Part shown: piece after piece, positions 25,635 to 34,605 of the stretch
How the letters are laid out: every line of letters starts with the position of its first letter
Numbering within the stretch: position 1 is the first letter of the stretch
Position numbers and translations under genes: made by a program
Notes under the pieces: model-generated
The model's input: the letters and a program-made list of their open reading frames with translations, nothing else
Told to the model about the DNA's origin: nothing
The model's database searches: none
Assembly: GCF_051020515.1 (NCBI RefSeq)
Contig: NZ_CP194857.1
Location: forward strand, 496,001-560,000
Source: CALKWS01 sp051020515
GTDB taxonomy: Bacteria > Actinomycetota > Actinomycetes > Actinomycetales > Beutenbergiaceae
DNA length: 64,000 nucleotides
Reading direction: 5' to 3'

Positions 25635-26539
25635 GCCCCGACATCAAAGGAACCGACCGGACCGGAGCAGCCGATCAACGGGGTGCGGGGCTCAACCCCG
25701 GCCGCCAGCATCTGGCGGTGCGTCCGACCAGCATGTGGCGCACGATCCGGTCGGAGTGGCTGAAGTTCTGGACGTTGCCGTCCTCGATCTGGACCATCGC
25801 GGTCACGATCGTGGTGATGGTGGGCCTGTCCGCCCTGATGGCTTGGGGCTTCACGTTCGATCCGACCAGCCCGGGCGGACCGGCGGACGGCGGCGGGGCC
25901 GACGTGACCATGGAGGGCGGGGAGGACTTCTCGCTGACTTCGCTCGGCCTGGTGGCGATCAGTTTCAGTTACAGCGTGGGGCAGATCGTGCTGGCGGTGC
26001 TCGGGGTGATGGTGGCCACGAGTGAGTACGCCACCGGTCAGATCCGGTCGACCCTGACCGCTGTGCCCACCCGCCTGCCGGTGCTGGTGGCCAAGGTGGT
26101 GATCGTGATCCTGGTGGGCCTGACCCTGGGAGCCCTGGCCGTGGCGCTGTCCTGGTTGGCCACCACCCCGATCCTGGAGCCGCACGGAATGCAACTGGAC
26201 GTCTCCGAGGAGGGTGCCTGGCGCACCCTGTTCGGGGTGCCGCTGTACCTGAGCGCCATCGCGTTGTTCAGCCTGGGGATCGGGTTCCTGCTGCGGCACA
26301 CCGCCGGCGCCATCGCAGCCGTGCTGGGCATCCTGCTGGTGCTGCCGATCGTGGGCATGATCCAGATCGACTGGCTCCAGGACCTGGCGCTCTACCTGCC
26401 GGCCAGTGCCGGTGAACGCCTGGTGATGGGCGCACCCGATGACGTGCTGACCGAGTGGCAGGGCTTCGCCGTCCTGTGCGGCTACGTCGTCGTCGCCCTG
26501 GTGCTCGCCGGGGTGCTGCTGCGCCGCCGGGACGCCTGA
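25631..26539 (+). CDS. ABC-2 type permease
   Basis: 302 residues, six predicted helices ('LPSSIWTIAVTIVVMVGLSA', 'VGQIVLAVLGVMVATSEYAT', and four later). 'TSEYATGQIRSTLTAVP' is the typical motif after helix 2 of this permease family. It pairs with the ATPase upstream through an ATGA overlap. Substrate unknown; relatives confer antibiotic or peptide export. Confidence 0.85.
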   Translation: MSPDIKGTDRTGAADQRGAGLNPGRQHLAVRPTSMWRTIRSEWLKFWTLPSSIWTIAVTIVVMVGLSALMAWGFTFDPTSPGGPADGGGADVTMEGGEDFSLTSLGLVAISFSYSVGQIVLAVLGVMVATSEYATGQIRSTLTAVPTRLPVLVAKVVIVILVGLTLGALAVALSWLATTPILEPHGMQLDVSEEGAWRTLFGVPLYLSAIALFSLGIGFLLRHTAGAIAAVLGILLVLPIVGMIQIDWLQDLALYLPASAGERLVMGAPDDVLTEWQGFAVLCGYVVVALVLAGVLLRRRDA

Positions 26540-26554
26540 CCGCCCTACCGGTGT

Positions 26555-27022
26555 TCAGTTCAGGCGTCGGCTGAAGTGGTGGCCGACGATGTCCATCCCG
26601 GCACGCAGGTAGAATCGGTGCGCCCGGTGGCGCTGGACACCGGAATCCAACTCGATCCGGGTACAGCCCGCGTCCCTGGCCCGCTCGGTCAGCGCGTTCA
26701 GCAGGATCGCGCCGTACCCGCGGGACCGCTTCCCGGTGGCGGTGGCTAGATCGTCCACATAGAACTTCCGGATCGCGCTGGTGTTGGCGATGATCCGCCA
26801 ACCCGCTACCGCCACACAGCGGTCCTGGTGGAACAACGCGGTGAACCGGAGACCTTGCCCCTCTCCCTCGGCCAGCACCTGATCGAGGAGTTCGGCGGTC
26901 AGGTGCGGGCGCAAATCCTGCAGGACGGCGAGAATGTCCGGCCAGGTGGCGTCACCCGGCTCGAGGTCCACCAGGTGCGGGCTCTCGTTCGGGTCGGGAG
27001 AGGTCACGTCGCGTTGAGACAC
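26555..27022 (-). CDS. GNAT-family N-acetyltransferase
   Basis: 155 residues from the GTG at 27022. The acetyl-CoA loop is 'KRSRGYGAILLNALTERA' and the following 'DAGCTRIELDSGVQRHRAHR' with 'FYLRAGM' is the usual GNAT C-terminal block. Substrate unknown. It ends 15 bp after the convergent permease. An alternative start lies near 27004. Confidence 0.75.
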   Translation of the reverse strand: MSQRDVTSPDPNESPHLVDLEPGDATWPDILAVLQDLRPHLTAELLDQVLAEGEGQGLRFTALFHQDRCVAVAGWRIIANTSAIRKFYVDDLATATGKRSRGYGAILLNALTERARDAGCTRIELDSGVQRHRAHRFYLRAGMDIVGHHFSRRLN

Positions 27023-27357
27023 CCGGCCGATTCTAACGTTGCCACGCTCGCTGCCGGCCGATGGCGCCGTCGATGAGGGTGCCGGCCGACCACCGCCACG
27101 GTGGTCTGCTCGCGGCGCCGGCAGCAACATGCCGTAGCAACTGTGCGGGCCAGCCACGGGCCGTCCGCAGGGTGGCACAGAATAGCCCCTGTGGCATGAC
27201 GATGTGACATATCGGCACCATCTCGGGGACACTGGACTCCGAAACGGTCCGAGCCCGCCCGGGACGGCTATGCCCAACGCCGCACCAGCAGCACCGCGAG
27301 GCGGCGTACCAGAGCGGCGACCGGTCACGATCTGCACGAGATAGGGACAACGAGACG
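27023..27357. other. 335-bp divergent spacer between two GNAT genes
   Basis: No convincing gene. It contains a perfect 8-bp hairpin, GACCACCG-cca-CGGTGGTC at 27088-27106, about 66 bp upstream of the minus-strand GNAT start. The hairpin could be part of a leader or a small RNA. Confidence 0.4.
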
Positions 27358-27894
27358 ATGACGGAACAGCAGCGGCAAGGGACGATCGGCGTGCGGGACG
27401 CCGGACCCGAGGACGCCGAGTTCCTGATCGATATGTTGCTCGAAGCGGTGAACTGGACCGGCGAGGAACGGATGAAGCGGCGCCAGTTGCTGCGCGACAA
27501 GACCCTGTCCCACTACGTGGCCGGCTGGCAGCGCGCCGGGGACCTCGGCGTGATCGCGGTGGACACCGGCGCACCCGCCGGGCTGCAGATTCCCATCGGT
27601 GCGGCCTGGCTGCGCCGGTTCGACTCCCACCACCCCGGTTACGGCTACGTCGCCGACGACGTGCCCGAACTGAGCATCGGGGTAGCGCAGCAGCACCGGC
27701 GCCGGGGCATCGGCTCAGGCCTGCTGCGCACGCTGTTCGCCCGCGCCGAGGCCGCCGGGATCCGGCGAGTCAGTGTCAGCGTGGAGGACGGGAACCCCTC
27801 GGAATCGCTGTTCGCCGCGGCCGGGTTTACCGTCGTGGGCCGCAACGGGAACGCTGACACCATGGTGCTGGACCTCTCGGCGGCCGACGCCTGA
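27358..27894 (+). CDS. GNAT-family N-acetyltransferase
   Basis: 178 residues. Begins 'TIGVRDAGPEDAEFLIDML', the alpha1 region of GNATs; the CoA-binding loop is 'QHRRRGIGSGLLRTLFARAE' and 'PSESLFAAAGFTVVGR' is the C-terminal motif. An extended region 'NWTGEERMKRRQLLRDK' is often seen in GNATs of unknown substrate. ATG start with a purine-rich region upstream. Confidence 0.8.
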   Translation: MTEQQRQGTIGVRDAGPEDAEFLIDMLLEAVNWTGEERMKRRQLLRDKTLSHYVAGWQRAGDLGVIAVDTGAPAGLQIPIGAAWLRRFDSHHPGYGYVADDVPELSIGVAQQHRRRGIGSGLLRTLFARAEAAGIRRVSVSVEDGNPSESLFAAAGFTVVGRNGNADTMVLDLSAADA

Positions 27895-27921
27895 ACCCAG
27901 TCGCCACGCCCACCGGCAGGT

Positions 27922-28776
27922 CTACACCGTCGCGAAGTAGACGACCTCGGTGGACCCGGCTCGGGCGAGTTTCACCTCGAAGCGGCCGATCACCATGCCC
28001 GAGGCGTTGATCAGGTAGACCACGTGCGCCGATCCCTCGGTCGCTTGCGGCAGGGCGACGACGAAGGTGGAGTCGGAGGATCCGACCACCGAGGCGAGCA
28101 CATCCAGGGCGACCTCGTCGGTGTTCGCCCCGCCACTGAGTTGCGCCACGGCCTCGAACGCACGCGCCTCGACCAACTCCACATATCGGCGCACCGCCCC
28201 CAACGGCGAGCGCAGCCCGGAGCCGGAGTCCAGTCCGCGCACCGACCCGCTGCTGAGCACCTCGCCGACACTGTCCAACTCCTCTCCCCGCCAGCCGACC
28301 GCGAAGGTGACGGTCTGCTCGTGGGTCGGGCCCTGCCGGACCGCACGCTGGTGCCAGACGGTGGTGGCCACGATCAGCCGCCCGTCGACGTCCCCGAGGA
28401 TCTCGACGTCGCGGACATCGAACTCCACCTCCGTGACGCGCCCCGGGGTGGTGGCCGCCGCTGCGGTGCGGGCCAGTTCGGTCCCGGTGGCCAGGGCGAA
28501 CCTGGTGGCCTGATCCCCCAGCCCGACCGCATCCCTGAGTTCGGCTGCGGCCTGCGCCGGGGTGGCGTCGCTGGAGATGTACTGCGCTGCCCCGGGGCCG
28601 CTGACGAGGAAGTGTTCGTACAACTCATTCAGGAGCACCTCGAAGGTGCGCGCCTGGGACTGCACCTGCGCGTCGGGCGCTTGAGTGGGCTCGGGCACCG
28701 TGACCGGCGCGGGCGGTGTGCATGCCGCGAGTACTACCGCCAGCACCACAGCAACACTCCACCGCACGTGCCGCAC
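27922..28776 (-). CDS. Lipoprotein of unknown function
   Basis: 284 residues with a signal peptide and lipobox 'VVLAVVLAACTPP' (Cys about 19), so it should be anchored on the outer face of the membrane. The mature part has an NTF2-like or Mce-associated-like appearance (helix 'VLLNELYEHFLVSGPGAAQYI', then beta strands), but I do not recognise the family. It is divergent from a Ser/Thr kinase gene with only 92 bp between the starts, suggesting shared control. Confidence 0.65.
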   Translation of the reverse strand: MRHVRWSVAVVLAVVLAACTPPAPVTVPEPTQAPDAQVQSQARTFEVLLNELYEHFLVSGPGAAQYISSDATPAQAAAELRDAVGLGDQATRFALATGTELARTAAAATTPGRVTEVEFDVRDVEILGDVDGRLIVATTVWHQRAVRQGPTHEQTVTFAVGWRGEELDSVGEVLSSGSVRGLDSGSGLRSPLGAVRRYVELVEARAFEAVAQLSGGANTDEVALDVLASVVGSSDSTFVVALPQATEGSAHVVYLINASGMVIGRFEVKLARAGSTEVVYFATV

Positions 28777-28868
28777 CAGCCACCCCCTAGGATCAGATCG
28801 TCAGTTCGTCTCTTGACGGCACAAGACTAGGCCTCAGCGGCCGATGATGGGAGTTCGGGGGTCACCGC

Positions 28869-30557
28869 GTGGCGAAGTCGAAGCAGCCCGCGCCTGAAAT
28901 CGAGGGCTACACCTACGTGCGCACCATCGGCCGTGGCGGCTTCTCCGACGTGTTCCTGTACACCCAGCACATGCCCCACCGTGAGGTGGCGATCAAGGTC
29001 TTGCGCACCGACGCGTTGACCGACTCACTGCGCCGCCAGTTCGCCGCTGAGGCCAACCTGATGGCGCGGCTGTCCAACCACATCAACATCGCCTCCATCT
29101 ACGACGCCGATATCGATGACGAAGGTGAACCGTACCTGGTGATGGAGTACTGCTCCGGGGGCTCGCTGGGTGACACCTACCGGCACTACCCGATGTCGGT
29201 GCAGGACGTGCTGAGGATCGGGGTGCGGCTCAGCGGTGCGCTCGAGGCGGCGCACCGGGCCGGGATCGTGCACCGCGACATCAAACCGGGCAACATCCTG
29301 CTCACCGAGTACGGGGTTCCGGTGCTGTCGGACTTCGGGATCTCCACCATCGACGAGGAGTTCCCCGAGGCCACCATGGCCCGCGCCCGGGTGTACTCCT
29401 ACGAGTCCTCCGGCACCGACGCCGACTCCGACGCCGCGATCGGTCTCAGCCTGCCCTGGGCGGCACCGGAGACCCTGGGAGACCCGCCCGTCTCCGACAC
29501 CCGCTCGGACCGGTACTCCCTGGCCGCCACCTTGTACTCGCTGCTGGAGGGACGTTCCCCCCACGAGATTCCCCACGGCCCGAACAGTGCCTCGCACCTG
29601 ACCGGTCGCATCCAGTCCGGCTTCGTGGCAGCGATGCAGCGACCCGACCTGCCGGACTCGCTGGTGGCCGTGCTGCGAAGGGCGATGTCCTTCGATCGTG
29701 CCGCACGCTATCCGGACTCCTATGCGTTCGGCCAAGCGCTGCGGGAGATCCAGCGCGAACTGGGCCACGACCTCACCCCCCTGGACCTACCCCGTGGCCA
29801 CGAACCGGCGGCCACGCCGCCGGACCCCGCCCACAAGGTCGCGCCGCCGAACCCGGCCGATGTGGTGAGCCTGCCCGCTGGGCATCCCACGCTGGTGCCG
29901 CCGGAGCAGGCACCACCCCCACCCCGCGCCGGCGCGCACACACCAGCACCGGCACCGGTCCCCTCGCCTCCACCGGCCCGTACCTCCGCGCCGGCGACGG
30001 CCTCGACGGCACTGCCCGCGAGTGCTGCGCCCGGCGGACGCCACCGTCGTCGCCGCCTCCCGGCCGTGCTGGCCGGTGCCGCCGTGATCCTGGCGCTGGT
30101 GATCACCGGCGGGATCTGGCTGCTGAACCGGCCCGCAACCTATGAGGGTCCCGCGGTGGAACACCTGACGGTGACCGAGGACGGCGGCCGGATCCAGGTG
30201 GCCATCCCGCAGGATCTGGCCCCGCCGGAGGAGGTGCAGACACGGGTGGTGCGTCACGGCTTGGGACCGGTGGTGGAGGAGGGAGCGGTGGTGTCCCTCT
30301 CCCTGGGCCACACCTCCTGGATCCCCGGCTACGAGGTGAGCCTGGACCCGGGTGCCAGCGAGGAACGCCATCGCGACGTCACCTTGTCCGCAGCCGAGAT
30401 CGAGGAACTCCTCGGGGAGCCGGTGGTGGGCCGCAGCGTGGACAGCGTGCTCCTGGTGGTCGCTCCACGTGGATACTTCCCCGACGAGGCACCGGATCTG
30501 CGGATCGACTACCCCTATAGCCAGTTGGCCGCCCTTCGCATCACCGGTTCCCGCTGA
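28869..30557 (+). CDS. Transmembrane serine/threonine protein kinase
   Basis: 562 residues. Kinase domain about residues 13-290: glycine loop 'IGRGGFSDVFLY', K43 in 'VAIKV', catalytic 'HRDIKPGN' (D137) and 'DFG' (155-157). The activation segment is unusual: it continues 'ISTIDEEFPEATMARARV' with a long insert before 'WAAPETL'. A Pro/Ala linker (about 300-395) leads to one membrane helix ('AVLAGAAVILALVITGGIWL') and an external domain of about 150 residues that is not PASTA but has two similar blocks ending 'VVEEGAVVSLSLGHTSW' and 'VVGRSVDSVLLVVAPRGYFP', reminiscent of FKBP-like folds. GTG start. Confidence 0.88.
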   Translation: MAKSKQPAPEIEGYTYVRTIGRGGFSDVFLYTQHMPHREVAIKVLRTDALTDSLRRQFAAEANLMARLSNHINIASIYDADIDDEGEPYLVMEYCSGGSLGDTYRHYPMSVQDVLRIGVRLSGALEAAHRAGIVHRDIKPGNILLTEYGVPVLSDFGISTIDEEFPEATMARARVYSYESSGTDADSDAAIGLSLPWAAPETLGDPPVSDTRSDRYSLAATLYSLLEGRSPHEIPHGPNSASHLTGRIQSGFVAAMQRPDLPDSLVAVLRRAMSFDRAARYPDSYAFGQALREIQRELGHDLTPLDLPRGHEPAATPPDPAHKVAPPNPADVVSLPAGHPTLVPPEQAPPPPRAGAHTPAPAPVPSPPPARTSAPATASTALPASAAPGGRHRRRRLPAVLAGAAVILALVITGGIWLLNRPATYEGPAVEHLTVTEDGGRIQVAIPQDLAPPEEVQTRVVRHGLGPVVEEGAVVSLSLGHTSWIPGYEVSLDPGASEERHRDVTLSAAEIEELLGEPVVGRSVDSVLLVVAPRGYFPDEAPDLRIDYPYSQLAALRITGSR

Positions 30558-30560
30558 GCC

Positions 30561-31720
30561 TCACGCCGCCGGGACCCTCTGGTGCCGGCTCGTCCCGTCC
30601 GCCCACACCTGCTCCACCTGCAACCCGGTATCCAGCAGCACCGCGTCGGCGGCGTAACCGGGAGCAAGGGAGCCGAACCGGTCCGCCAGGCCCAGCGTCC
30701 GCGCCGGGGTACTGGTGGCAGCCTGGATCGCATCGGGCAGCGGGATCCCGATGCGCACCGCCTGACGGACCGCGGCGTCCATGGTCAGCGTGGAGCCGGC
30801 GATCGAGCCGGTGGAATCCAGGCGCGGCACCCCATCGGTGACGGTCACGGCCTGCCCGCCGAGTTCGTAGGCACCGTCCGCACAACCGGCGGCCGCCATC
30901 GCGTCGGTCACGTAGGCGATCCGACCAGGGGCCATCTCATGCAGGAGGCGTACCATCCGGGGGTGCACGTGCACGCCGTCGTTGATCACCTCACAGGTGA
31001 CGCCGTCCCGTTCGGTGGCCGCCAGCACCGGGCCAGGGGCGCGGTGGTGGATCGGGGCCATCGCGTTGAAGGCATGGGTCAGGATGGAGGCCCCGGCGTC
31101 GAAGGCGGCACCGGCGTGGTCGTAATCGACCGCTGAGTGCCCTACCGCGACCCGCACCCCGGCCCGGAGCAGTTGTTCGATCGCGCCGCGCGCGCCGGTC
31201 AACTCGGGTGCGATCGTGACCTGTGCCAGGTAGCCGTCGGCTGCGGTCAGCATGGCATCGATATCGGCCTCGGTGGGCTCCCGGAGAAGGGCCTGGTCAT
31301 GAGCACCGCGGTGCGCCGGACTCAACCAGGGACCCTCCAGGTGGATCCCCAGGACCAGCGGGTCGGCGGCGCAGACCTGCCGGGCGTCCGACACCTGGTC
31401 GCGCAGATCGGGGATAGTGGCGGTGACCATCGACAGCACCGACCGGGTGGTGCCGTGACGACGGTGATAGCCCAGGCCCTGATCGATCGCCTCGGTTCCG
31501 CCGGCGAAGGCGCCGCCGGCGCCACCGTGGCAGTGGATGTCGATGAGCCCGGGGATCAGCAGCCCGGTGCCTGCACCACCTGGGCAGCGTCCGGCGCGGC
31601 GCCGGTGCCGACGGCGGTGATCCCGGCGCCGGTGAAGGCCACCCAGCCATCGGTGTGCTCAGCACCATCGGTGATCATCCTCGGTGCGCGCAGCACCACG
31701 TCGGCAGCCGGATGAGTCAT
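30561..31720 (-). CDS. nagA: N-acetylglucosamine-6-phosphate deacetylase (frameshifted in this sequence)
   Basis: An amidohydrolase converting GlcNAc-6-P to GlcN-6-P. Metal-site motifs are 'IDIHCHGG' near the start, 'LGIHLEGPWLSP', 'VAVGHSAVDYD' and 'HAFNAMAPIHHRAPG'; 'YVTDAMAAAG' holds the catalytic Asp. The start is the ATG at 31720 ('MTHPAADVVLRAP'). One base is missing near 31561-31565, between 'VVQAPG' and 'LLIPGLIDIHCHGG'; adding it gives 386 residues. Last gene of a three-gene minus-strand set with a sugar kinase and an isomerase-like protein, suggesting amino-sugar (cell-wall or chitin) catabolism. Confidence 0.9.
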
Positions 31721-31788
31721 GACCGTCAACCTACACCGAGGCAGGGACCGGTCCGAGTGCCCGGTAGCGGTGCAGGTACCACGCCGGC

Positions 31789-32790
31789 TCAGGGATCCGC
31801 GCTGGTGCACACTCCGCGGTGGGGCAGGTCGGTGCGCGCGGCGATCAGCGCAGCGCCCTCCAGCGACGTACCCTGCGGCGCGACCCACTCCAGCGTGAAT
31901 GAGGCCCCCTCCTGAGCACGCCGACTCAGGTCGGCGCGGAAGCGCTCTGGCCAGGCGGAGAGGCCACCGATCATGCAGCACCGCACCACGGCGCCGGGCG
32001 CTGAGCCCGCACCCCGCCCGCCCGTGGAGGCCCGGACGCCGTCGGGCGTCGCATCACCGGCGGGCGCGGTGGCCCGTGCGGCAGCCCGCACCGTGGCCCC
32101 GAGCGCTTCGGTGGCGCGGGCCAGGATCTGTGTGGCGACCCCATCACCGCCCCGGGCACCGACAAGCACCTGGGGCGCGAAGGACGCCAGCACCGGAATG
32201 GCTGCGGTGGCATCGCCGAGCCGGGCGGGCAGGGTGCGCAGGTCACCGAACTCCTCCTCGGCGACCGCCCGCAGCGCCGTCCGCGGACCGCGGCCGTCCA
32301 GTGCCCGGCAGGCGGCCATCAGGCCCTCTCGCCCGATCCACCAGCCGCTGCCCTCATCCCCCAGGGTCTGCCCCCAGCCGTCCACCTGAACCAGGCCGCC
32401 CCCGCCGTCGAAGGTGATCGCCACCGACCCGGTGCCCGCCGCCAGCACCACCCCGTTCGAGCCGCCGAGGGCGCCGGCGTGAGAGGTGACCGAGTCCGAG
32501 GTCACCAACGCCCGTGCCGCGAAGCGGTCGGCGAGCATCCGGGCTACCTCCGCGGCCGCGCGGGGTGCGGCTGCAACACCGGCTGCGCCCAGGCACACCG
32601 CGTCCACCCCGGTGTCGGGGACCTCACCGGCGACCAGCGCCCCCTCGATCGCCGCCATCGCCGAGGCCGGACCCTCGGGGTGGGACATGCCCAGGGCACC
32701 GCTGCCCCGCCCCAGCCACTGCTGGGCCGCGCTCTCGCGGCGAAGTACGCGGCATCCGGTCTTACCGAGGTCGATCGCCAGGACGGTCAC
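31789..32790 (-). CDS. BadF/BadG/N-acetylglucosamine kinase-type ATPase
   Basis: 333 residues of the ASKHA fold: 'VLAIDLGKTGCRVLRRE' (phosphate 1), 'NGVVLAAGTGSVAI' (phosphate 2), 'WGQTLGDEGSGWWIGREGL' (family signature) and a C-terminal 'CCMIGGLSAWP'. Together with downstream nagA it probably phosphorylates GlcNAc or another amino sugar. The GTG at 32790 fits the family start; ATG at 32808 is possible, as none has a clear ribosome-binding site. A variable Ala/Gly insert near residues 235-260 is unusual. Confidence 0.8.
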   Translation of the reverse strand: MTVLAIDLGKTGCRVLRRESAAQQWLGRGSGALGMSHPEGPASAMAAIEGALVAGEVPDTGVDAVCLGAAGVAAAPRAAAEVARMLADRFAARALVTSDSVTSHAGALGGSNGVVLAAGTGSVAITFDGGGGLVQVDGWGQTLGDEGSGWWIGREGLMAACRALDGRGPRTALRAVAEEEFGDLRTLPARLGDATAAIPVLASFAPQVLVGARGGDGVATQILARATEALGATVRAAARATAPAGDATPDGVRASTGGRGAGSAPGAVVRCCMIGGLSAWPERFRADLSRRAQEGASFTLEWVAPQGTSLEGAALIAARTDLPHRGVCTSADP

Positions 32791-32854
32791 GTACCACGTG
32801 TAGTCCATCGGGGTCCGGTGCCGCAAGCCTCATCGGCCCGGCCTCCGGGGCGGG

Positions 32855-33769
32855 TCAGACGGTCGGCGTCGCGGTCGTGAGGTTCCGGGCTCGCCGACGC
32901 TCGTTGGCACCGGCGCGCAGGTGGGCCCGGGCGAAGTCCAGCGCGGCGGCAAGGTCGGCCCGCACGTGCTCAGCGCTGGGTGCCTTGCGGGTCTGGACCT
33001 CCACCACCACGTCACCGGACCAGCCGGTGCCGGCCAGTTCCCGCAGCACCTGGGCGCAGGGCTGGGTCCCGCGACCGGGAACAAGGTGCTGGTCCATGAT
33101 CGAGGGCACACCGTCGGCCAGGTGCAGGTGGCTGACCCGGTCGCCGATGCGGCGCAGCAGTTCGAGCCCGTCCTGTCGGGCGACCGCGGCGTGGGACAGG
33201 TCCAGCGTGATGTTCTCGTAGTCGCGGTCGGTGGGATCCCATCCGGGTAGGTAGGCGTTCACCTTCCGGCCTCTGACCTGCCAGGGGAACATGTTCTCCA
33301 CCGCGACCCGAAGGCCGGTCGCGGTGGTCAGTTCATGCACGTGCTCGGCGAATCCGTGGGCGTAACGTCGCTGCCACCGGAACGGGGGGTGCACCACCAC
33401 GGTGGAAGCACCGACCTCCAGGGCCAGGTCCGCCGACCGTTCCAGTTTCGGGCCGGGCAGCCTTCCCCAGACGTTCTGGCTGAGCACCAGGGAGGGGGCG
33501 TGGATGCTGGTCACCGGGACGCCGTACTGGGCGGACAGGTCCTGCAGCGCCCGGGCGTCCTGGGAGTACCGGTCGGACCAGACCATCACCTCCACGCCGT
33601 CGTAGCCGAGTTCGGCCGCGGCCTGGAAGGCGTGCGGGGCGCGGGAGGGGTACACCGCGCTGGTGGACAGGGCCACCCGGATCTCCTCGTTCCCGGCGGA
33701 CGGTGCTGCCCGTCCGCTGTCGAGTCCGGTCCCTCGTCCGGCGTCTTTCGGTTCGCGCATGATTGCCAC
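32855..33769 (-). CDS. Sugar phosphate isomerase/epimerase-like TIM-barrel protein
   Basis: 304 residues of the AP endonuclease family 2 barrel. 'VALSTSAVYPSRAPHAFQAA' begins the barrel; 'VVVHPPFRW', 'VAVENMFPW', 'LDLSHAAVARQD' and 'HLHLADG' supply the usual metal ligands (His, Glu, Asp, His). The first 25 residues are not conserved-looking, so translation may begin at the ATG at 33760. First gene of the set with the kinase and nagA. Precise reaction unknown. Confidence 0.78.
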   Translation of the reverse strand: MAIMREPKDAGRGTGLDSGRAAPSAGNEEIRVALSTSAVYPSRAPHAFQAAAELGYDGVEVMVWSDRYSQDARALQDLSAQYGVPVTSIHAPSLVLSQNVWGRLPGPKLERSADLALEVGASTVVVHPPFRWQRRYAHGFAEHVHELTTATGLRVAVENMFPWQVRGRKVNAYLPGWDPTDRDYENITLDLSHAAVARQDGLELLRRIGDRVSHLHLADGVPSIMDQHLVPGRGTQPCAQVLRELAGTGWSGDVVVEVQTRKAPSAEHVRADLAAALDFARAHLRAGANERRRARNLTTATPTV

Positions 33770-33815
33770 GGTAACCCGTGCGGACTAAAATCGATAACCG
33801 GGGCCCGGCGATCGG

Positions 33816-33862
33816 ACCCGCGGACGAGGGAGCAGTACCCGCACCACGACAAGACTGACTCA
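33816..33862 (+). ncRNA. Guanidine-III (mini-ykkC) riboswitch
   Basis: The leader of the SMR genes carries the class III guanidine motif: GCGGACGAGGG at 33820-33830, GTACCCG at 33835-33841 and GACAAGACTG at 33848-33857, in the right order and spacing. Stem GCGG/CCGC and the covarying stem GAGCAGT/ACTGaCTC can form the expected pseudoknot. The ribosome-binding site GGAGG follows within a few bases (33864-33868), as in known members, which control translation of guanidinium exporters. Confidence 0.88.
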
Positions 33863-33876
33863 TGGAGGTGTCAGTC

Positions 33877-34191
33877 ATGGCGTGGACGATCCTGGTGCTC
33901 TCCGGCGCACTCGAGGCGGTGTGGGCCGCAGCCCTGTCGGCATCGGACGGATTCCGCAAGTGGCGGCCCACCGTCCTGTTCGCGGTATCGATGACGGTCA
34001 GCATGGCCGGCTTGGCGTATGCCATGGTGTCCCTGCCCACCGGGACCGCCTATGCCGTGTGGGTGGGAATCGGGGCGACCTTGACCGTGATCTGGTCGTT
34101 CGCCACCGGTCAGGAACGCGCGAGCCGGTGGCGCATCCTCATGCTCGTGCTATTGGTGGCCTGTGTGGTGGGCCTGCGGGTGGTGAGCTGA
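33877..34191 (+). CDS. Small multidrug resistance (SMR) protein, guanidinium exporter-type subunit 1
   Basis: 104 residues, four helices. Residues that mark the Gdx branch of SMR are present: G10, E13 (proton/substrate carboxylate), W16, S42, Y59 and W62 ('GTAYAVW'). ATG at 33877 follows GGAGGTG. It lies directly behind a guanidine-III riboswitch, so guanidinium is the likely substrate. Two bases separate it from the second SMR gene, suggesting an antiparallel heterodimer. Confidence 0.9.
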   Translation: MAWTILVLSGALEAVWAAALSASDGFRKWRPTVLFAVSMTVSMAGLAYAMVSLPTGTAYAVWVGIGATLTVIWSFATGQERASRWRILMLVLLVACVVGLRVVS

Positions 34192-34192
34192 G

Positions 34193-34573
34193 ATGGCATG
34201 GTTCATCCTGCTCATCAGCGCGGTCTTCGAAGCGGTCTGGGCCACGTCCCTGGGCATGTCCGAGGGGTTCAGCCGCACCGGTCCCACCGTCGTGTTCCTC
34301 ATCACCCTCACCATCAGCATGATCGGTCTGGGGTGGGCGGCGAAGACCATCCCGATCGGTACGGCGTACGCGGTGTGGACCGGGGTGGGCGCAGCGCTCA
34401 CCGTGACCTACGCGATGCTCACCGGCACCGAACCGGTCTCGGCGGTCCGGATCGTGCTCATCGGGGGGATCATCGTCGCCGTCGTCGGCTTGAACCTCGC
34501 TCCGTCGGGTGCGGCGGCACACGACGGCGAGGAGCCGGTGCCGAACGGGGCTCCCGCACCGCCGGCCGTCTGA
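34193..34573 (+). CDS. Small multidrug resistance (SMR) protein, guanidinium exporter-type subunit 2
   Basis: 126 residues; four helices and a C-terminal extension of about 22 acidic/Pro-rich residues. E13, W16, S42, Y59 and W62 are kept; position 10 is Ala where Gly is usual. Paired with the preceding gene and therefore under the same guanidine switch. The tail ('AAAHDGEEPVPNGAP') is likely cytoplasmic and not part of the transport core. Confidence 0.9.
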   Translation: MAWFILLISAVFEAVWATSLGMSEGFSRTGPTVVFLITLTISMIGLGWAAKTIPIGTAYAVWTGVGAALTVTYAMLTGTEPVSAVRIVLIGGIIVAVVGLNLAPSGAAAHDGEEPVPNGAPAPPAV

Positions 34574-34605
34574 CCCCGGGAACCGCGTTCGTCCCCCACA
34601 GTGAG

